In this document: in pieces, positions 32,481 through 42,630 of the stretch | Numbering within the stretch: position 1 is the stretch's first letter | Layout: each line of letters opens with the position of its first letter | NCBI GenBank assembly: GCA_021234155.1 | Contig: JAJEKV010000010.1 | Location: 19,379,418 to 19,443,417 of the forward strand | Source of the DNA: Isoetes taiwanensis | Taxonomy: Eukaryota; Streptophyta; Lycopodiopsida; Isoetales; Isoetaceae | Direction: 5' to 3' | DNA: 64,000 nucleotides | Translations under genes and position numbers: made by a program | Notes under the pieces: model-generated | Seen by the model: only the letters and a program-made list of their open reading frames with translations | Told to the model about the DNA's origin: nothing | Databases searched by the model: none

Positions 32481-32507
32481 GGTGTAGTCACGGACTTCGC
32501 GGAGAAA

Positions 32508-33861
32508 TTAGTGACGACGGGATTGTCGTTTGGCATGAGAGAGCGTCATGTCCTCTGGTGGAAGAGCGCCTGTGAGGAGGTACTGCTGAAAGTCATGGAA
32601 CCAATGGGGTGTTGCCGTGACTAAAAAGAGTTGAGCGTCAGGAAAGGCGTCTGAGACTCCAGTGGAGGGATCATCTGTGTGGATGCGTGAAAGATAATCC
32701 GGGACAACATGAGATTTGCCGGCCTTGTGAACAATTTCAAAAGGGGCAAATTCTTGGAGAAGAAGGACCCAACGAGCAATGCGGCCCGTGGGCGTGGATT
32801 TGTTGATCAAATAAAGGAGTGCTTGGTGGTCAACAAAGAATTTGATCTGACTGCCCAAAAGGTAGTGACGGAAGCGTTGGACACAGAAAATGAGACCCAA
32901 AGCTTCACGCTCTGTGGCAGAATAGTTGCGCTCAGCAGAATTGAGTTTTCGGCTGGCGTATCGGTTTGGTTTGTCAGTGTGCGCATCATATTCTTGAGAA
33001 AGAACAGCTCCAATAGCAAACGCCGAGACATCGACATGTACATGAAAGGGCTTGTCCCATTGAGGAGGAACAAGGACCGGGGCCTGAGTAAGCAAAAGCT
33101 TCAACTGTTGGAAAGCAGCATCCGCCTGGGAATTCCAAGCCCAGGTGGATTCATCACCCGTGAGTTTATGAATGGGATCTGCAATGGCTGCTAGTCCAGG
33201 AATGAAGGTGGAGTAATAATTGACCTTACCCAGGAAAGAGCGTGTCTCCTTGATATTGGCTGGTGCTTGAGCCTTGAGCACACAACTGATTTTGGCAGGA
33301 TCTGTGGTGATACCTGCTTTGCTGACAACGTGTCCTAACAGAACACCTGAGGTGACACAAAAGGTGCATTTCTCCGGATTGAGACTAATCTTGGGACTCA
33401 TCACATTTTGAAAAGACGAGGTCCAATTTATCCAAATGGTCAGCCATGGAACTCAGAAGGCGAGAGAAGTCATCTTGAAAAATTTGTAAGAAGGGATTTT
33501 CCTTCATAAAATCATGAAAAACTGAGAGCATGATGCGTTGAAACGTGGATGGAGAGTTTGATAAGCCAAAAGGAACCACTTTGTAGGCAAAAGTGCCCCA
33601 TGGGGTGGTGAAAGTAGTCTTGAGTTGATCAGATTCTTTGATTGAGATCTGATTGTAGCCAGAAAAACCATCCATGAAGGAGTACATCTCATGTCCAGCA
33701 ACCTCTTCCAGAACCTGGTCTGTGAAGGGAAGTGGAAAATGATCACGCTCCGTGGCCTGATTGAGTTTTCGGTAGTCCACGCAAACGCGGATCTTACCAT
33801 TATGTTTGAGTGCAATAACTATGGGGCTCACCCATTCAGAATGTTTGACCTCATAGATCAA
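32508..33861 (-). pseudogene. Reverse transcriptase and RNase H of element C
   Basis: Two overlapping frames (33385-33861 and 32508-33404). The first has VCVDYRKLN, FPLPFTDQVLEE, MDGFSGYNQI and VPFGLSNSPSTFQR, with FQDDF at the catalytic (Y/F)xDD site. The second has LLGHVVSKAGI, the RNase H core (VHVDVSAFAIGAVLSQ, NYSATEREALG, FVDHQAL) and GKSHVVPDYLSR. The frame change near 33395 breaks the polyprotein. Confidence 0.85.
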
Positions 33862-33936
33862 ACCTGCCGCAAGAAGTTTGTCAATTTCTGCCTTGACGCG
33901 ATCACGGTAATTGGGGTTGAGCCGGTACTGTCGTTG

Positions 33937-34563
33937 CTATACTGGACGTGCATCAGATTTGGTAGGAATGGTGAGTTCCCCCAAGTTTTTGTTGATTCCC
34001 CTGAGGTCTCTGTAACTCCAGGCGAAAATGTGTTTGAACTTTTTGAAGAGCGTGACGGCCCTGTTGCGATAGGGGGCCGGAAGATTTGCAGCCAGGCGGA
34101 CAGGCTGATTGTTGCCTACGTCCACTATCTCGACTTCAGGAGTCTGAATGTGGGGTATCACTTCTGTGTCCTGGACAATGTGTGCAGGAGGTTGGAGCAT
34201 AACAGGATGCGTGGCACTCTGCGTGGTGAAAAAGAGAGGTTGCTGAGTTTCATCAAGCAGAGGTTGCTTCATGACAGCATGTACATCGACAGAAGCTGCA
34301 GGAGATTCCATGTCTGAAAAGTGATCAACCCGTTGAATTCTATTGCAAGGAGCCAGGTAGGGGTCCAGCAAAGCCGCCACAGCCTGGTCCTGATCAAGAG
34401 TCATTTCTCCCCAAGGATCAGCATATTCGGGGTAGGATGACAATGATAGACTTGCAGATGGAGCCTGAACGTGATAGATATTCTGGGCTTCCTCAGAATC
34501 AGTGTCGGAGAGAGAGGGTTCAGCATGGTCGACCGAAATGATCTTACCGGTTTCCAAGTCCAT
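33937..34563 (-). pseudogene. Protease-RT linker of element C
   Basis: 208-codon acidic frame (SLSDTDSEEAQN, VIPHIQTPEVEIVDVG) ending in RYRDLRGIN-type RT entry sequence (FAWSYRDLRGINKNLGE). Separated from RT by a frame break near 33930. Confidence 0.6.
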
Positions 34564-34592
34564 AGTGGCATTAAGGTGACCATCTGTGATGA

Positions 34593-35741
34593 CTAACTGA
34601 TCTGTGGCCCAGTAATGGATACTCTTGGCTGGCGGAGAAAAGGTCTGCCGACCAACATTTCATAATCACCGGGATCTTCCCCCACCTTCCAAACTCCAAA
34701 TTCCAAAGGGAATCGGAGATCACCAATGTTGATGTGAAGAAGAGGCGTGACGCCTTGAGGTCTCGTGATATGGCCATTAGCCAATTTGATGTCATATGGG
34801 GCACGATAGAGTTCTTTGATGCCCATTTGTTTGCGGAGTTTATCCGTTATGAGATTAACTGCGCTACCTCCGTCAATTTGAACATGGTTGACTTGCTGAT
34901 TACCCACCGTGGCATGGACCGTGGGTGTAGAGATAGCAACAGCCCCAACCAAAACAGTCGGGAGTGGTAACTGGTCCTTGAGAGCAGGACAGAGTTTCAA
35001 AATTGTTGCCAAACTTAAGGGAATTTTGATTTTTGCCAGCTCCTCTTGGAGTTCCAAAGGCACATGAGAAAAAGGATCTGCTGGTTCCACGGGTGCTGGA
35101 GTGTGTGGTAATGAAGCAGCAACTTCTCTGAGTAGATCAACCTCGGCAGAAATATTGGGATATGTCTGAGAGCGTGGAGGTTGAGATGTGGAAGGTGTAT
35201 CTTGTCTTTGTTGAGCTCGGGTGGTCGCATGAACATTCGCCAACGTGCGGCCTTCAGCAGCTTGCATGAGATTCAAAATGATTTGGCGAACTTTAGGCAT
35301 GACATTGGGCATGAGTTTCTCCAAGTCAGGTGCAAAGTGAACCTTTTTTTCTTCCTCATGAGGAATGGTGTCAACTGCAAAGGCAGGTTGCGTGCCATTG
35401 GGAATAATGGTCAAGGGACGTGATGCCCTGGTCTGGCGTGAAACCAAACCAACCCAATTGGATGGCTGGACTGGAGGATTAAGAGCCTGAAAAATCTCTT
35501 CCTGTGCTTGTTGATCCATCTGAGGTTGATTGGCAGGAGCTGGTTGATAACGTGATTGCTGAGGCGCGCGAGGTGGCTTCTTAAGAACAGGACGCGGGCC
35601 TTGTTTGCCATTAGCAATCCAGAGTTGGTAAGCCGTGAGGCGGACCGATTGGTCTGATTGGTGCCAGGAAGCTGCACCTGAACTTGTGGAAGTTGAGGAC
35701 ACGCCGTGGTGGTATGACCCCATTCTTGACAGTGATAACAC
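34593..35741 (-). CDS. Protease region of element C
   Basis: 382-codon frame with retropepsin motif VQIDGGSAVNLITDKL near its C-terminal third and a flap/C-terminal block (YEMLVGRPFLRQ). Asp-Gly-Gly replaces the usual Asp-(S/T)-Gly, as in several plant Ty3/gypsy proteases. Confidence 0.8.
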   Translation of the reverse strand: MLSLSRMGSYHHGVSSTSTSSGAASWHQSDQSVRLTAYQLWIANGKQGPRPVLKKPPRAPQQSRYQPAPANQPQMDQQAQEEIFQALNPPVQPSNWVGLVSRQTRASRPLTIIPNGTQPAFAVDTIPHEEEKKVHFAPDLEKLMPNVMPKVRQIILNLMQAAEGRTLANVHATTRAQQRQDTPSTSQPPRSQTYPNISAEVDLLREVAASLPHTPAPVEPADPFSHVPLELQEELAKIKIPLSLATILKLCPALKDQLPLPTVLVGAVAISTPTVHATVGNQQVNHVQIDGGSAVNLITDKLRKQMGIKELYRAPYDIKLANGHITRPQGVTPLLHINIGDLRFPLEFGVWKVGEDPGDYEMLVGRPFLRQPRVSITGPQIS

Positions 35742-37212
35742 TGAGCTTTAGAAGGATCAAAGGGAGGACGTGGGTTGGGTCCTCGTTGTTGCTCCTGTTG
35801 CTGATAGAGTTGATTGGGTTGCGTCGGCAATGGTTGCTGCTGATAGTGCGATTGTTGCTGAGGTGTGGTTTGCACTTGATAAACCAGTTTGTTGCGGAAA
35901 GGTGTTGGATGAGTGCGAGTGCACTCCTCTGTGGCATGATTACACATGTTGCATCTTTTGCAATGAGGCGGGCCATTGGTGCCAAGTGGCCTTGGTATTT
36001 GCAGATATGGCACCAGATCTGACTGCGCTGCGGATTGGCGTGTTGAGGCTGGATAGCCGTCTGTGGAACCATGACGGGTGGAATGAAAGGGAGCTCCTGA
36101 AGAGCCACGCCACGGGAGGAAACATTGACGGAGTGATTGACAAGGTCGATAGCCTGCTCCAAAGTCTTCGGACGCAGGTATTCCGTCATGAGTCTGATAG
36201 CTGGAGGAAGTCCTTGGAGAAACCAGACCAAGATCTGGCTCTGTGTTGGGTACTCCTTGAGTTTACTGAGCAGAATGTGAAGTCGATCTGCAAAATCCCG
36301 GGCAGACTCCGTGGGCTCTTGTTGAAGGTCATTGAGTTGCTTCAGATGAAGTTGATCATCATCCGTGGTCCCATAATGAGAAAGAAAAGCAGTTCTCATT
36401 TCTGACCAATCTTGTTTCCAGTGGCTTTTGTTGGACATGAGCCATTGATGAGGAGAGCCACGCAGTGTGGTGGAAAAGATGTGGAATTTCAGTTGAGGTT
36501 GCGCATGACCATTCAGGACAGCCAGAGCCTCAAATTCTTCCATGTGGGCCTGAGCACTTTGGTCTAAAGGTTTGCCTTTCGTGTTGCCAAAGGTGGGATA
36601 AGTCAGTTTAAGGGTCTGAAAGGTAGAAGTGAAAGTGCTTGGCTGGACAGGAACAGTATAATGAGTGTATTGAGGTGGAGTTGGAGGTGGTATAGTGCCT
36701 GAAGGACCCTGATGAAGGGGTGACTGCGGGTGAGGTACTGAAGGTGCCTGAGCATTGGTTTTGAGGTCGGTAAGGTTGTAAACAGGAAGAGTGGTGGGAA
36801 AGGTAGGGAAAGGAAATTCCTGGGTAGGCGCAAAAGAGACATTTGGATATCCCTGCCCACCCGGGGGAGATGATGGTTGTGAAGGAAGAGGCGTATGGCC
36901 TGAAGAGTGATGAAGGTAGGCATGATCAGGGGTATGAAAGTAAGGTTGAGAAGGTTGAGCCTGAGAGGGCTCCTGATAGTGATGAGGTGACTGAGGCTGT
37001 GAGCAATGTTTGCACGCTTGGGGTGGGGAACTGGGACGAGACAGGACACGAGGGGTGGGTGGCGCCGACTGAGCCCGAGACCGAATGTGGCCGCCCTCAA
37101 TGTTGTAAGCTGATCCATACATGTCGCGAACAGCTTCCCTGCGATGATGTCGCTCCAAGCGAGATGCCGTCTGAGAAAGGAGTTCTTCTGGCGTGAAGTT
37201 TCGGACAGACAT
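35411..37212 (-). pseudogene. Gag of element C
   Basis: ATG at 37212 gives MSVRNFTPEELLSQ, a long Pro/Ser/His-rich N-terminal region, then capsid-like sequence (FHIFSTTLRGSPHQWLMSN, FADRLHILLSKL). After a frame change near 36010, two CCHC zinc knuckles follow (CKRCNMCNHATEEC and CYHCQEWGHTTTAC). A third incomplete knuckle (CHICKYQGH) lies at the break. Confidence 0.85.
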
Positions 37213-37446
37213 GGTGACAGAAGAAATGAGGATCGAATCAGACCCGGCAGCGGCGACAGTGTTTGGGGTCTGGGTTCGGGAACTCCTGGAAGACAGCCCT
37301 CTGTGAGGACCCGTGGATCTAACAGGAGAATCCGGGGGGCTATGTCACGCGGGATTTGCAAGAAGAGAACAAGAAGAAGAAAACAGAACAAAGAGAATAA
37401 TGAGAGGAAAATAATAAGCTTCCTTGATATCAATGATGAACATACA

Positions 37447-37805
37447 TGAGCTCTCGCAATCGAGAGAAGACTGAAAAGAGACAAGACTCAAAACTCATCT
37501 AGCCTTCATGTGCTAGCTCTACTCATATATATAGTACAATGGCCTTTGGCCCAATATATGATCTCGGTGCCGACTCCTGGAAGGAGGCCTGATTTGCAGG
37601 AATGCTGGCGGTGCCTCTTGAGGTGCCTGGGATCACGCTGACGCGGGCGGTGATGACCCGTCACTTGTCTGAGCGCCTCCTTTTCTGCAGCTTGGTCTTC
37701 TGTGGGGCCTTGGATGTCTGACCCGTGGTTGACTGTGGGTCCTTGTTCTTGACCTGGTCCGTCGTATGCATGAATAGTCCTGTACCAGGAGGCACGGGAC
37801 TAACA
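37447..37805 (-). repeat. 5' LTR of element C
   Basis: Matches 26762-27132. Its plus-strand right end GGACTAACA marks the transcription-upstream end of the element. Confidence 0.85.
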
Positions 37806-38767
37806 TTAGCATTTTCCATTTCAAGCCCCTCCATAGCACGGCCATGAGCTAATACCAAGCGCCATGCTATGCTATGCTATGCCATGCTAATTACTGTGTG
37901 TAATTCACGTCAGGCGTGTATTGGACTGCTTGACAATTTAAACATTTTGTACACAAACATATTTCGCGTCTGGCGTGATCTCACTTTAGCTCTCTCAAAA
38001 TTAAGAATGAAAGATCGAATTAGATAGATCAAGTAGGAAACTCGAGAAGGGAGTAAGCCTGACATGAAACAAGATCCAGGCTGGCTTAGTCTCTTTTGCT
38101 TCTCTTGTTTTGTGTATCTAAAGTGCCCCCTGGGATGAGATCGCTCGCTCATTTTAGGGGACACTTTAGATATATAAAAACAGGAACAACGTAAAGAGAG
38201 TAAAAAGGTCTGGAGCTTATTTAAAAAAAAGCAAAGCATAGTTACAATCAATTGTGATTCATTTCCAGGTTTGCAGAGCATGGTGCCGTTTACTAATTCA
38301 GGTCTAACTGTTCATAGAAGTGAAATCACGCCAGGCGCGAAATATGTTTGTGTGCAAAATGTTTACATTGTGCAGGTCCAATACACGCCTGGCGTGAACT
38401 GCATAAAGCTAATTACTGTGTGTAATTCACGCCAGGCGTGTATTGGACTGCTTGACAATTTAAACATTTTGTACATAAACATATTTCGCGCCTGGCGTGA
38501 TCTCACTTCAGCTCTCTCAAAATTAAGAATGAAAGAGCCAGAATTCAAAACAGTTTCTGAAGAAATTACAGTTATGCTTTCAAGTTAGAGTTGACACTAA
38601 AGAAATATATTGCAGTCATTAATCCTTGTATTGCCATTGAAAATTTTTACATAAGGCCTTTTATTAGAGATGCCAGAATTCAAAACAGCTTCTACAGAAA
38701 TTACAGTTCTGCTTTCAAGTTAGAGTAGAAACTAAAGAAACATATTGCAGTCAGTAAATCCTTGTAT
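37806..38767. repeat. Palindromic repeat block replacing the start of element B
   Basis: Two direct copies of a ~120-bp unit (37895-38010 and 38415-38535; ATTACTGTGTGTAATTCACG, AAACATTTTGTACA(C/T)AAACAT) and one inverted copy (38315-38410), each ended by CACGCC(A/T)GGCGTG-type palindromes. A ~130-bp tandem duplication (AGAATTCAAAACAG(T/C)TTCT) fills 38540-38767. The block ends inside the H3-like ORF of element B, removing its N-terminal half, its promoter and the LTR. Confidence 0.7.
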
Positions 38768-39087
38768 CGAAAAAGCCTGCACAGAAGAAGATCACCAGGA
38801 AGCAGCTCGAGCAAAGAGCACTACGGGAAATTCGGCACTTCCAGCGCAGCTACGGCCTCCTGATTCCCCGTGCCCCCTTTGCTCGGCTAGTTAGAGAAGT
38901 AATGCAGGATTTCAGGACGGACTACAGGGTCACAGATGAGATGCTACTCGCACTACAGGAAGCAGCTGAGCAGAAGATAGTGCAATATTTTGAAGACTCA
39001 ACAGCTTGCACTGTCCATGCGAAGCGAGTGACTCTGATGAGGCAAGATATGCAACTTGCTACTCGCATCAAGGGAGAGCGACCTTAA
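38768..39087 (+). pseudogene. Histone H3 fold of element B (N-terminally truncated)
   Basis: Open frame from the junction at 38768: [20 protein letters not shown], then [68 protein letters not shown] and a stop. Every helix of the H3 core is present, loop 1 is of canonical H3 length, and the RVTLMRQD block resembles CENH3 (RVTLMRKD) more than canonical H3 (RVTIMPKD). It differs from element A at roughly one residue in five, yet neither fold has an internal stop or frameshift. The tail and linker were removed by the rearrangement at 38767. Confidence 0.9.
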
Positions 39088-39230
39088 ACATTTTGTAAAT
39101 AATCGAAAATTTTTTGTAATATAGAACAATTTTGAGTACTTTAATTGTCTGAACTTGCTTAATTAGGACAAGTTAGCAGGTTTTAGCTTTTATTTCAGCA
39201 AAATAGAACATTTGCAGACCGAAAGGCGTG

Positions 39231-39298
39231 ATGTCTCACAGCTCGCGTCTGGTCAAGAAACTAAACTAGTTTTTGAACGAGGCGCAAGCTGTGAGACC
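39231..39298 (+). repeat. H3-element palindrome, element B first
   Basis: Arms GTCTCACAGCTCGCG and GGCGCAAGCTGTGAGAC, centre AACTAAACTAGTTTTT (shortened). Lies 143 bases after the H3-like stop. Confidence 0.85.
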
Positions 39299-39429
39299 TT
39301 GCCCAAAACTCGCCCAAAATAGCTCCAAATTGACCAAATAAGGGGTCAATTCTACCTGATTTGATGAGTCCATCATCCTTACACCCTTAGTTTATCTCAA
39401 TTAGACACGTTTTGATCAAAATGGGACTG

Positions 39430-39500
39430 ATGTCTCACAGCTCGCGCCTGGTCAAGAAACTAAACTTTAGTTTTTGAGCGAGGCGCAAGCTGTGAGACCT
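39430..39500 (+). repeat. H3-element palindrome, element B second
   Basis: Arms GTCTCACAGCTCGCGCC and GGCGCAAGCTGTGAGACC around AACTAAACTTTAGTTTTT, about 33-bp arms with few mismatches. 190 bases before the ORF2 TATA box. Confidence 0.85.
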
Positions 39501-39690
39501 CCTACCACTTCTTCACCAGAAATTGCCCGAATGATTTACAACCTGTTGTATAGCATCTTTAGGTAATCCAGCCCCGCTGATCAAACACTTGAACTAGTCT
39601 TCAAATTCCCATTTTGACCTCAGTATAGACTAGAATTGCCCAACCCCAGGAATTTTCCAAGTCATCCAGAAATTAGGGTTTCCCCTTTTC

Positions 39691-39700
39691 TATAAATAGG
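39691..39700 (+). promoter_or_regulatory. TATA box of ORF2 in element B
   Basis: TATAAATAGG, 122 bases before the ATG at 39813, aligned with 13999 of element A. Confidence 0.6.
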
Positions 39701-39812
39701 TCCCTCATTTCACACATAGCACCCTACAAGTTTGCTCCTGCCTTCTTAGCCGATTTTCCAACTCCCTAAGGCGCTCTTGCAACCGTTTGATACCCTCTTC
39801 TGCATTTAACCA

Positions 39813-41358
39813 ATGGCAACCTCTGATTTTCGCAGATGGTACAGCGCCAACGCTCATGCTGCCGAGGCCGACACCGACAAAATTTTCCATGTCTTCAGGA
39901 AGGAGGTAGATGTCCAAGCAACCTTGCACGCAACCCCAGCTTACAGTAGAGTCCTGTCTGAATTCCAAGCTAGGGTAGAACCAGCATTAGTGCAACTCCC
40001 ACCTTGCATAGGTTACTTTGTTCCTAGGCAATCCCTGCAAGCAGCTTTAAGCGATGTTCCAAACATTGCCAAGTACCTGACAAACAAGGCGCAGCGCACG
40101 CCTGAGCCAATGGTCCTAACTGTCAATAGGACCAAATATTTCTCCTTCAACACTGCCTTGGCAATTTTTCTTACCCATCGCGCCGAGAACACTGTGGGAG
40201 AAACCTCCATTCCCCCCATGGACGTGGACCCATTAGCCATAGCAGCAGAACAACGACTCCTTACGCAATACGAACAGGAGCAGGAAGGAAAAGAAGAGGA
40301 GGACTCAGAAGAACAGGAATCAGAAGAGGAGGAAGACTACGTCGAGCTCGACCCAGCGGAGGAGCGGCGACAAGCAGAACAAGAGTCGCAAGACTTCGAA
40401 AGAAGCCGGCAAACTCTTAGGGTCGCGCCGCCCCTTGGGCTAGGCATTACAAGCCTAGCCCCCATTATTGTCGAGGGCGAGGAGTTTTTGCTTCTAAGCG
40501 ACATCCAAAACCTCCCGGAGTGCAGGGAAAGGGAGTACCGACCTGAAGAGTTGCTGCACCCTCCGAAGAATGGACCTGGACGACTTCATCGTCCGAGGAG
40601 CATCTGACTTCCCACTCCAAGTAAGGGAAGCCGACACTTACACAGGAGAGTCGACCTCCGACATCCAAGCCTACAGCAGCATCAGGCAGATTATGGAGGC
40701 AGACAAGGCTGCAGGTAGACTACCGACGGAGGAAGAGTTCCTCGCTCTACAGAAACAGATGGGGATTCGCCACGCGACATCGAACATCTTAACGACAAGC
40801 TCTTCGGCAACGCCTCCCCGGGAGAGAAGAGGCGAGTTCGACCTCAGGAGAGCTTCAGCAACAGTCAGGGACTACAGGGAGCTCACCACGGTGGAGGTTG
40901 ATGATTTTGTGGGCAGACACAGAGCCGGATACCGAGCGGCCGAGGACCCATCACGCAACGACAGGTCGTTGCGATATTACCTTCCCCTGCTGATGGATGG
41001 AAGAATAGCGGTAATTCACCGCAAATTCACCCCCAGAGGCGAGGAAGGAGTATCGATGCTAATTGCGCTCTCAGGCTTTGGCCGGCATGCTCGGCTACCC
41101 CTCAACACCGAGTATGCCATCCTGGTGAAGAGAGCAGTAGCACTCGATGTTTTTGACTTCGCCATACCTTACAGGCGGCAGGGAAGGCTAGCAGTGACCG
41201 CAGCTTATACATCCGAGCGCAGAGTGGAAGACTTGGCGAGAGCTTTGCAGGGTGGATCTCCAGTCAACGTCCTTAGGAACATGGGTCATTCAGTGTGAAC
41301 AGCCCAAGTGAAGAAGTTCCTAGAGGACAATCCATCCTACCGGCGACATCAAGAATAG
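39813..41358 (+). pseudogene. ORF2 (unknown acidic protein) of element B
   Basis: ATG 39813 gives MATSDFRRWYSANAHAAEAD and a 264-codon frame to 40607. The second half is in the +1 frame from about 40570 (DLDDFIVRGASDFPLQV) to TGA 41296-41298. The conserved C-terminal TAQVKKFLEDNPSYRR follows that TGA and ends at TAG 41356, where element A has GGA in place of TGA. Reading through, the product would be about 510 residues. The first third is mixed alpha/beta-looking. Residues about 150-190 are strongly acidic (EEEDSEEQESEEEEDYVELD). The last third is basic and well conserved (RYYLPLLMDGRIAVIHRKF, DVFDFAIPYRRQGRLAV). I recognise no known family. The acidic tract next to a histone gene would suit a histone chaperone, but this is inference only. 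Confidence 0.7.
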
Positions 41359-41524
41359 TTAGCAATCTTGATCCCGGAAGTTTTAATTTTGTATTAGCAT
41401 ATTATAAAATATGAATATAACTTCTTTTTTGCACTTTGAATGTTTTGTTGATGTAATTTTTCCCCACAATTATACAAACATCACATATAATGCAAAGAGA
41501 ACAAATAAAACTAACCATACAGCC

Positions 41525-41541
41525 ATAACCAACTGTGTGTG
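41525..41541 (+). promoter_or_regulatory. Possible splice acceptor before gag
   Basis: ACTGTGTGTGCAG|ATAGAG at 41531-41543. Element A has CACTTGTGGATGCAG|CTAGAG at the same place. The shared AG with different downstream bases would fit a spliced gag mRNA. No donor was identified. Confidence 0.3.
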
Positions 41542-41586
41542 CAGATAGAGAACAACGAACGGTCGAACAAAACAGGAGGCCCAACA

Positions 41587-42620
41587 TGGACGAAGAGACT
41601 CCTGACAGGCAACCCATCCCCAGGAACCTCTTCGAAGGATATGGTCTCATGACCCCAGAAGAGGAGATGTCGCAAATGCGAACGGAGCTGGACCAGATAA
41701 AGGCCCTACTCGCAGCCCAAGCATCAGTCGGACCACAAACGACACCCCGAAAATCGGGGAAAGACAAGAGAAGGAGTAAGAGAAGGAGGTCCCCCAGCAC
41801 TGAGACCTCCGAATCAAGCTCAACCTCGGACTCTGAGTCCGAAAAAGAGCCCGAGCAGGCGCCGGACCGTAGAGACGGCAGGCAGAAAGACACTAAGGCC
41901 CTCGATTACCAGAAGAAGGTGGACTCAGCACTGGGCAATGTGTGGAAAGCCCAGAAACTCGAACAGTTCTCGGGCGAGAACAGATCCGGCTTAGAGGCGG
42001 AGGCATGGCTGGACGAAATGAGCGAGTATGGCAATGCCTATGGCATGAAGGACAAAGACAAAGGCAGGGTGGCGACAGCCAACCTGAAAGGAGCCGCACG
42101 CATATGGTGGAAGGGCTATGCCAAAGCCCATGGGTTGAGCAGGGACGCATGCCGATTTAAGAAGTTCTCAAAAGCTTTCAAGAAACACTATGTTCCTCGG
42201 GAACACAAGTCGAACATGATGCAGCAATTTTACAGATTACAGCAGGGGTACAAGACGGTGCAGAAGTACACCGAAGAGTTTATGAGACTAAGGCTATATG
42301 TGCCAAAGTTGAGCGAGAAACATGCAGTGGAAAGCTACATAGAAGGACTGAACGAGGAACTCAGGAAACTCGTACGGGCAATAGACCCCAGAACAGTGTC
42401 TGAAGCAGAGTCCAAGGCAATTAGTTTGCAAGGATCGGGGCCGCAGAGCAGCGCACAGAGGCAGCCTTACTATCAGGATAGAGGGAAAGCAACAGGGGGC
42501 TACAGTCCTAGGGCAACCAGCCCAAGTCCAGCAAAGTCCCCATACAATAGCAACCAGGGGAAACAACAGGAAAGAAAGCAGGTGTCCTTGGTCCAATTAC
42601 TCGAAAGCAGTACGGTCCTT
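41587..42620 (+). CDS. Gag of element B
   Basis: [18 protein letters not shown] (ATG 41587; the frame is open from 41535), then [20 protein letters not shown] (coiled coil), a basic Ser-rich region, and a capsid domain ([72 protein letters not shown]). The zinc knuckle that should end Gag lies in the next frame from 42650, so a single-base lesion or frameshift lies near 42560-42640. Confidence 0.85.
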
Positions 42621-42630
42621 CCTACAGGCG

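Larger units (their letters stand above)
26762..37805 (-). mobile_element. Element C: non-chromodomain Ty3/gypsy retrotransposon with extra ORFs
   Basis: Minus-strand element with ~360-bp LTRs at both ends, gag (37212-35411), protease, RT/RNase H, integrase and a 4-kb region between pol and the 3' LTR holding extra ORFs. The integrase lacks a chromodomain. RT motif RDHFPLPFTDQVLE is of the type found in Athila/Tat-like plant lineages. The outer flanks (AGGTC and TTAGC) do not form a target duplication, so one end has probably been rearranged. Confidence 0.85.

Noticed and set aside
38768-39087. H3 fold as a chance processed pseudogene of a host H3 gene
   Set aside because: It lies at the same place relative to the palindromes and ORF2 in elements A, B and R, with an extended non-H3 linker, so it belongs to the element.
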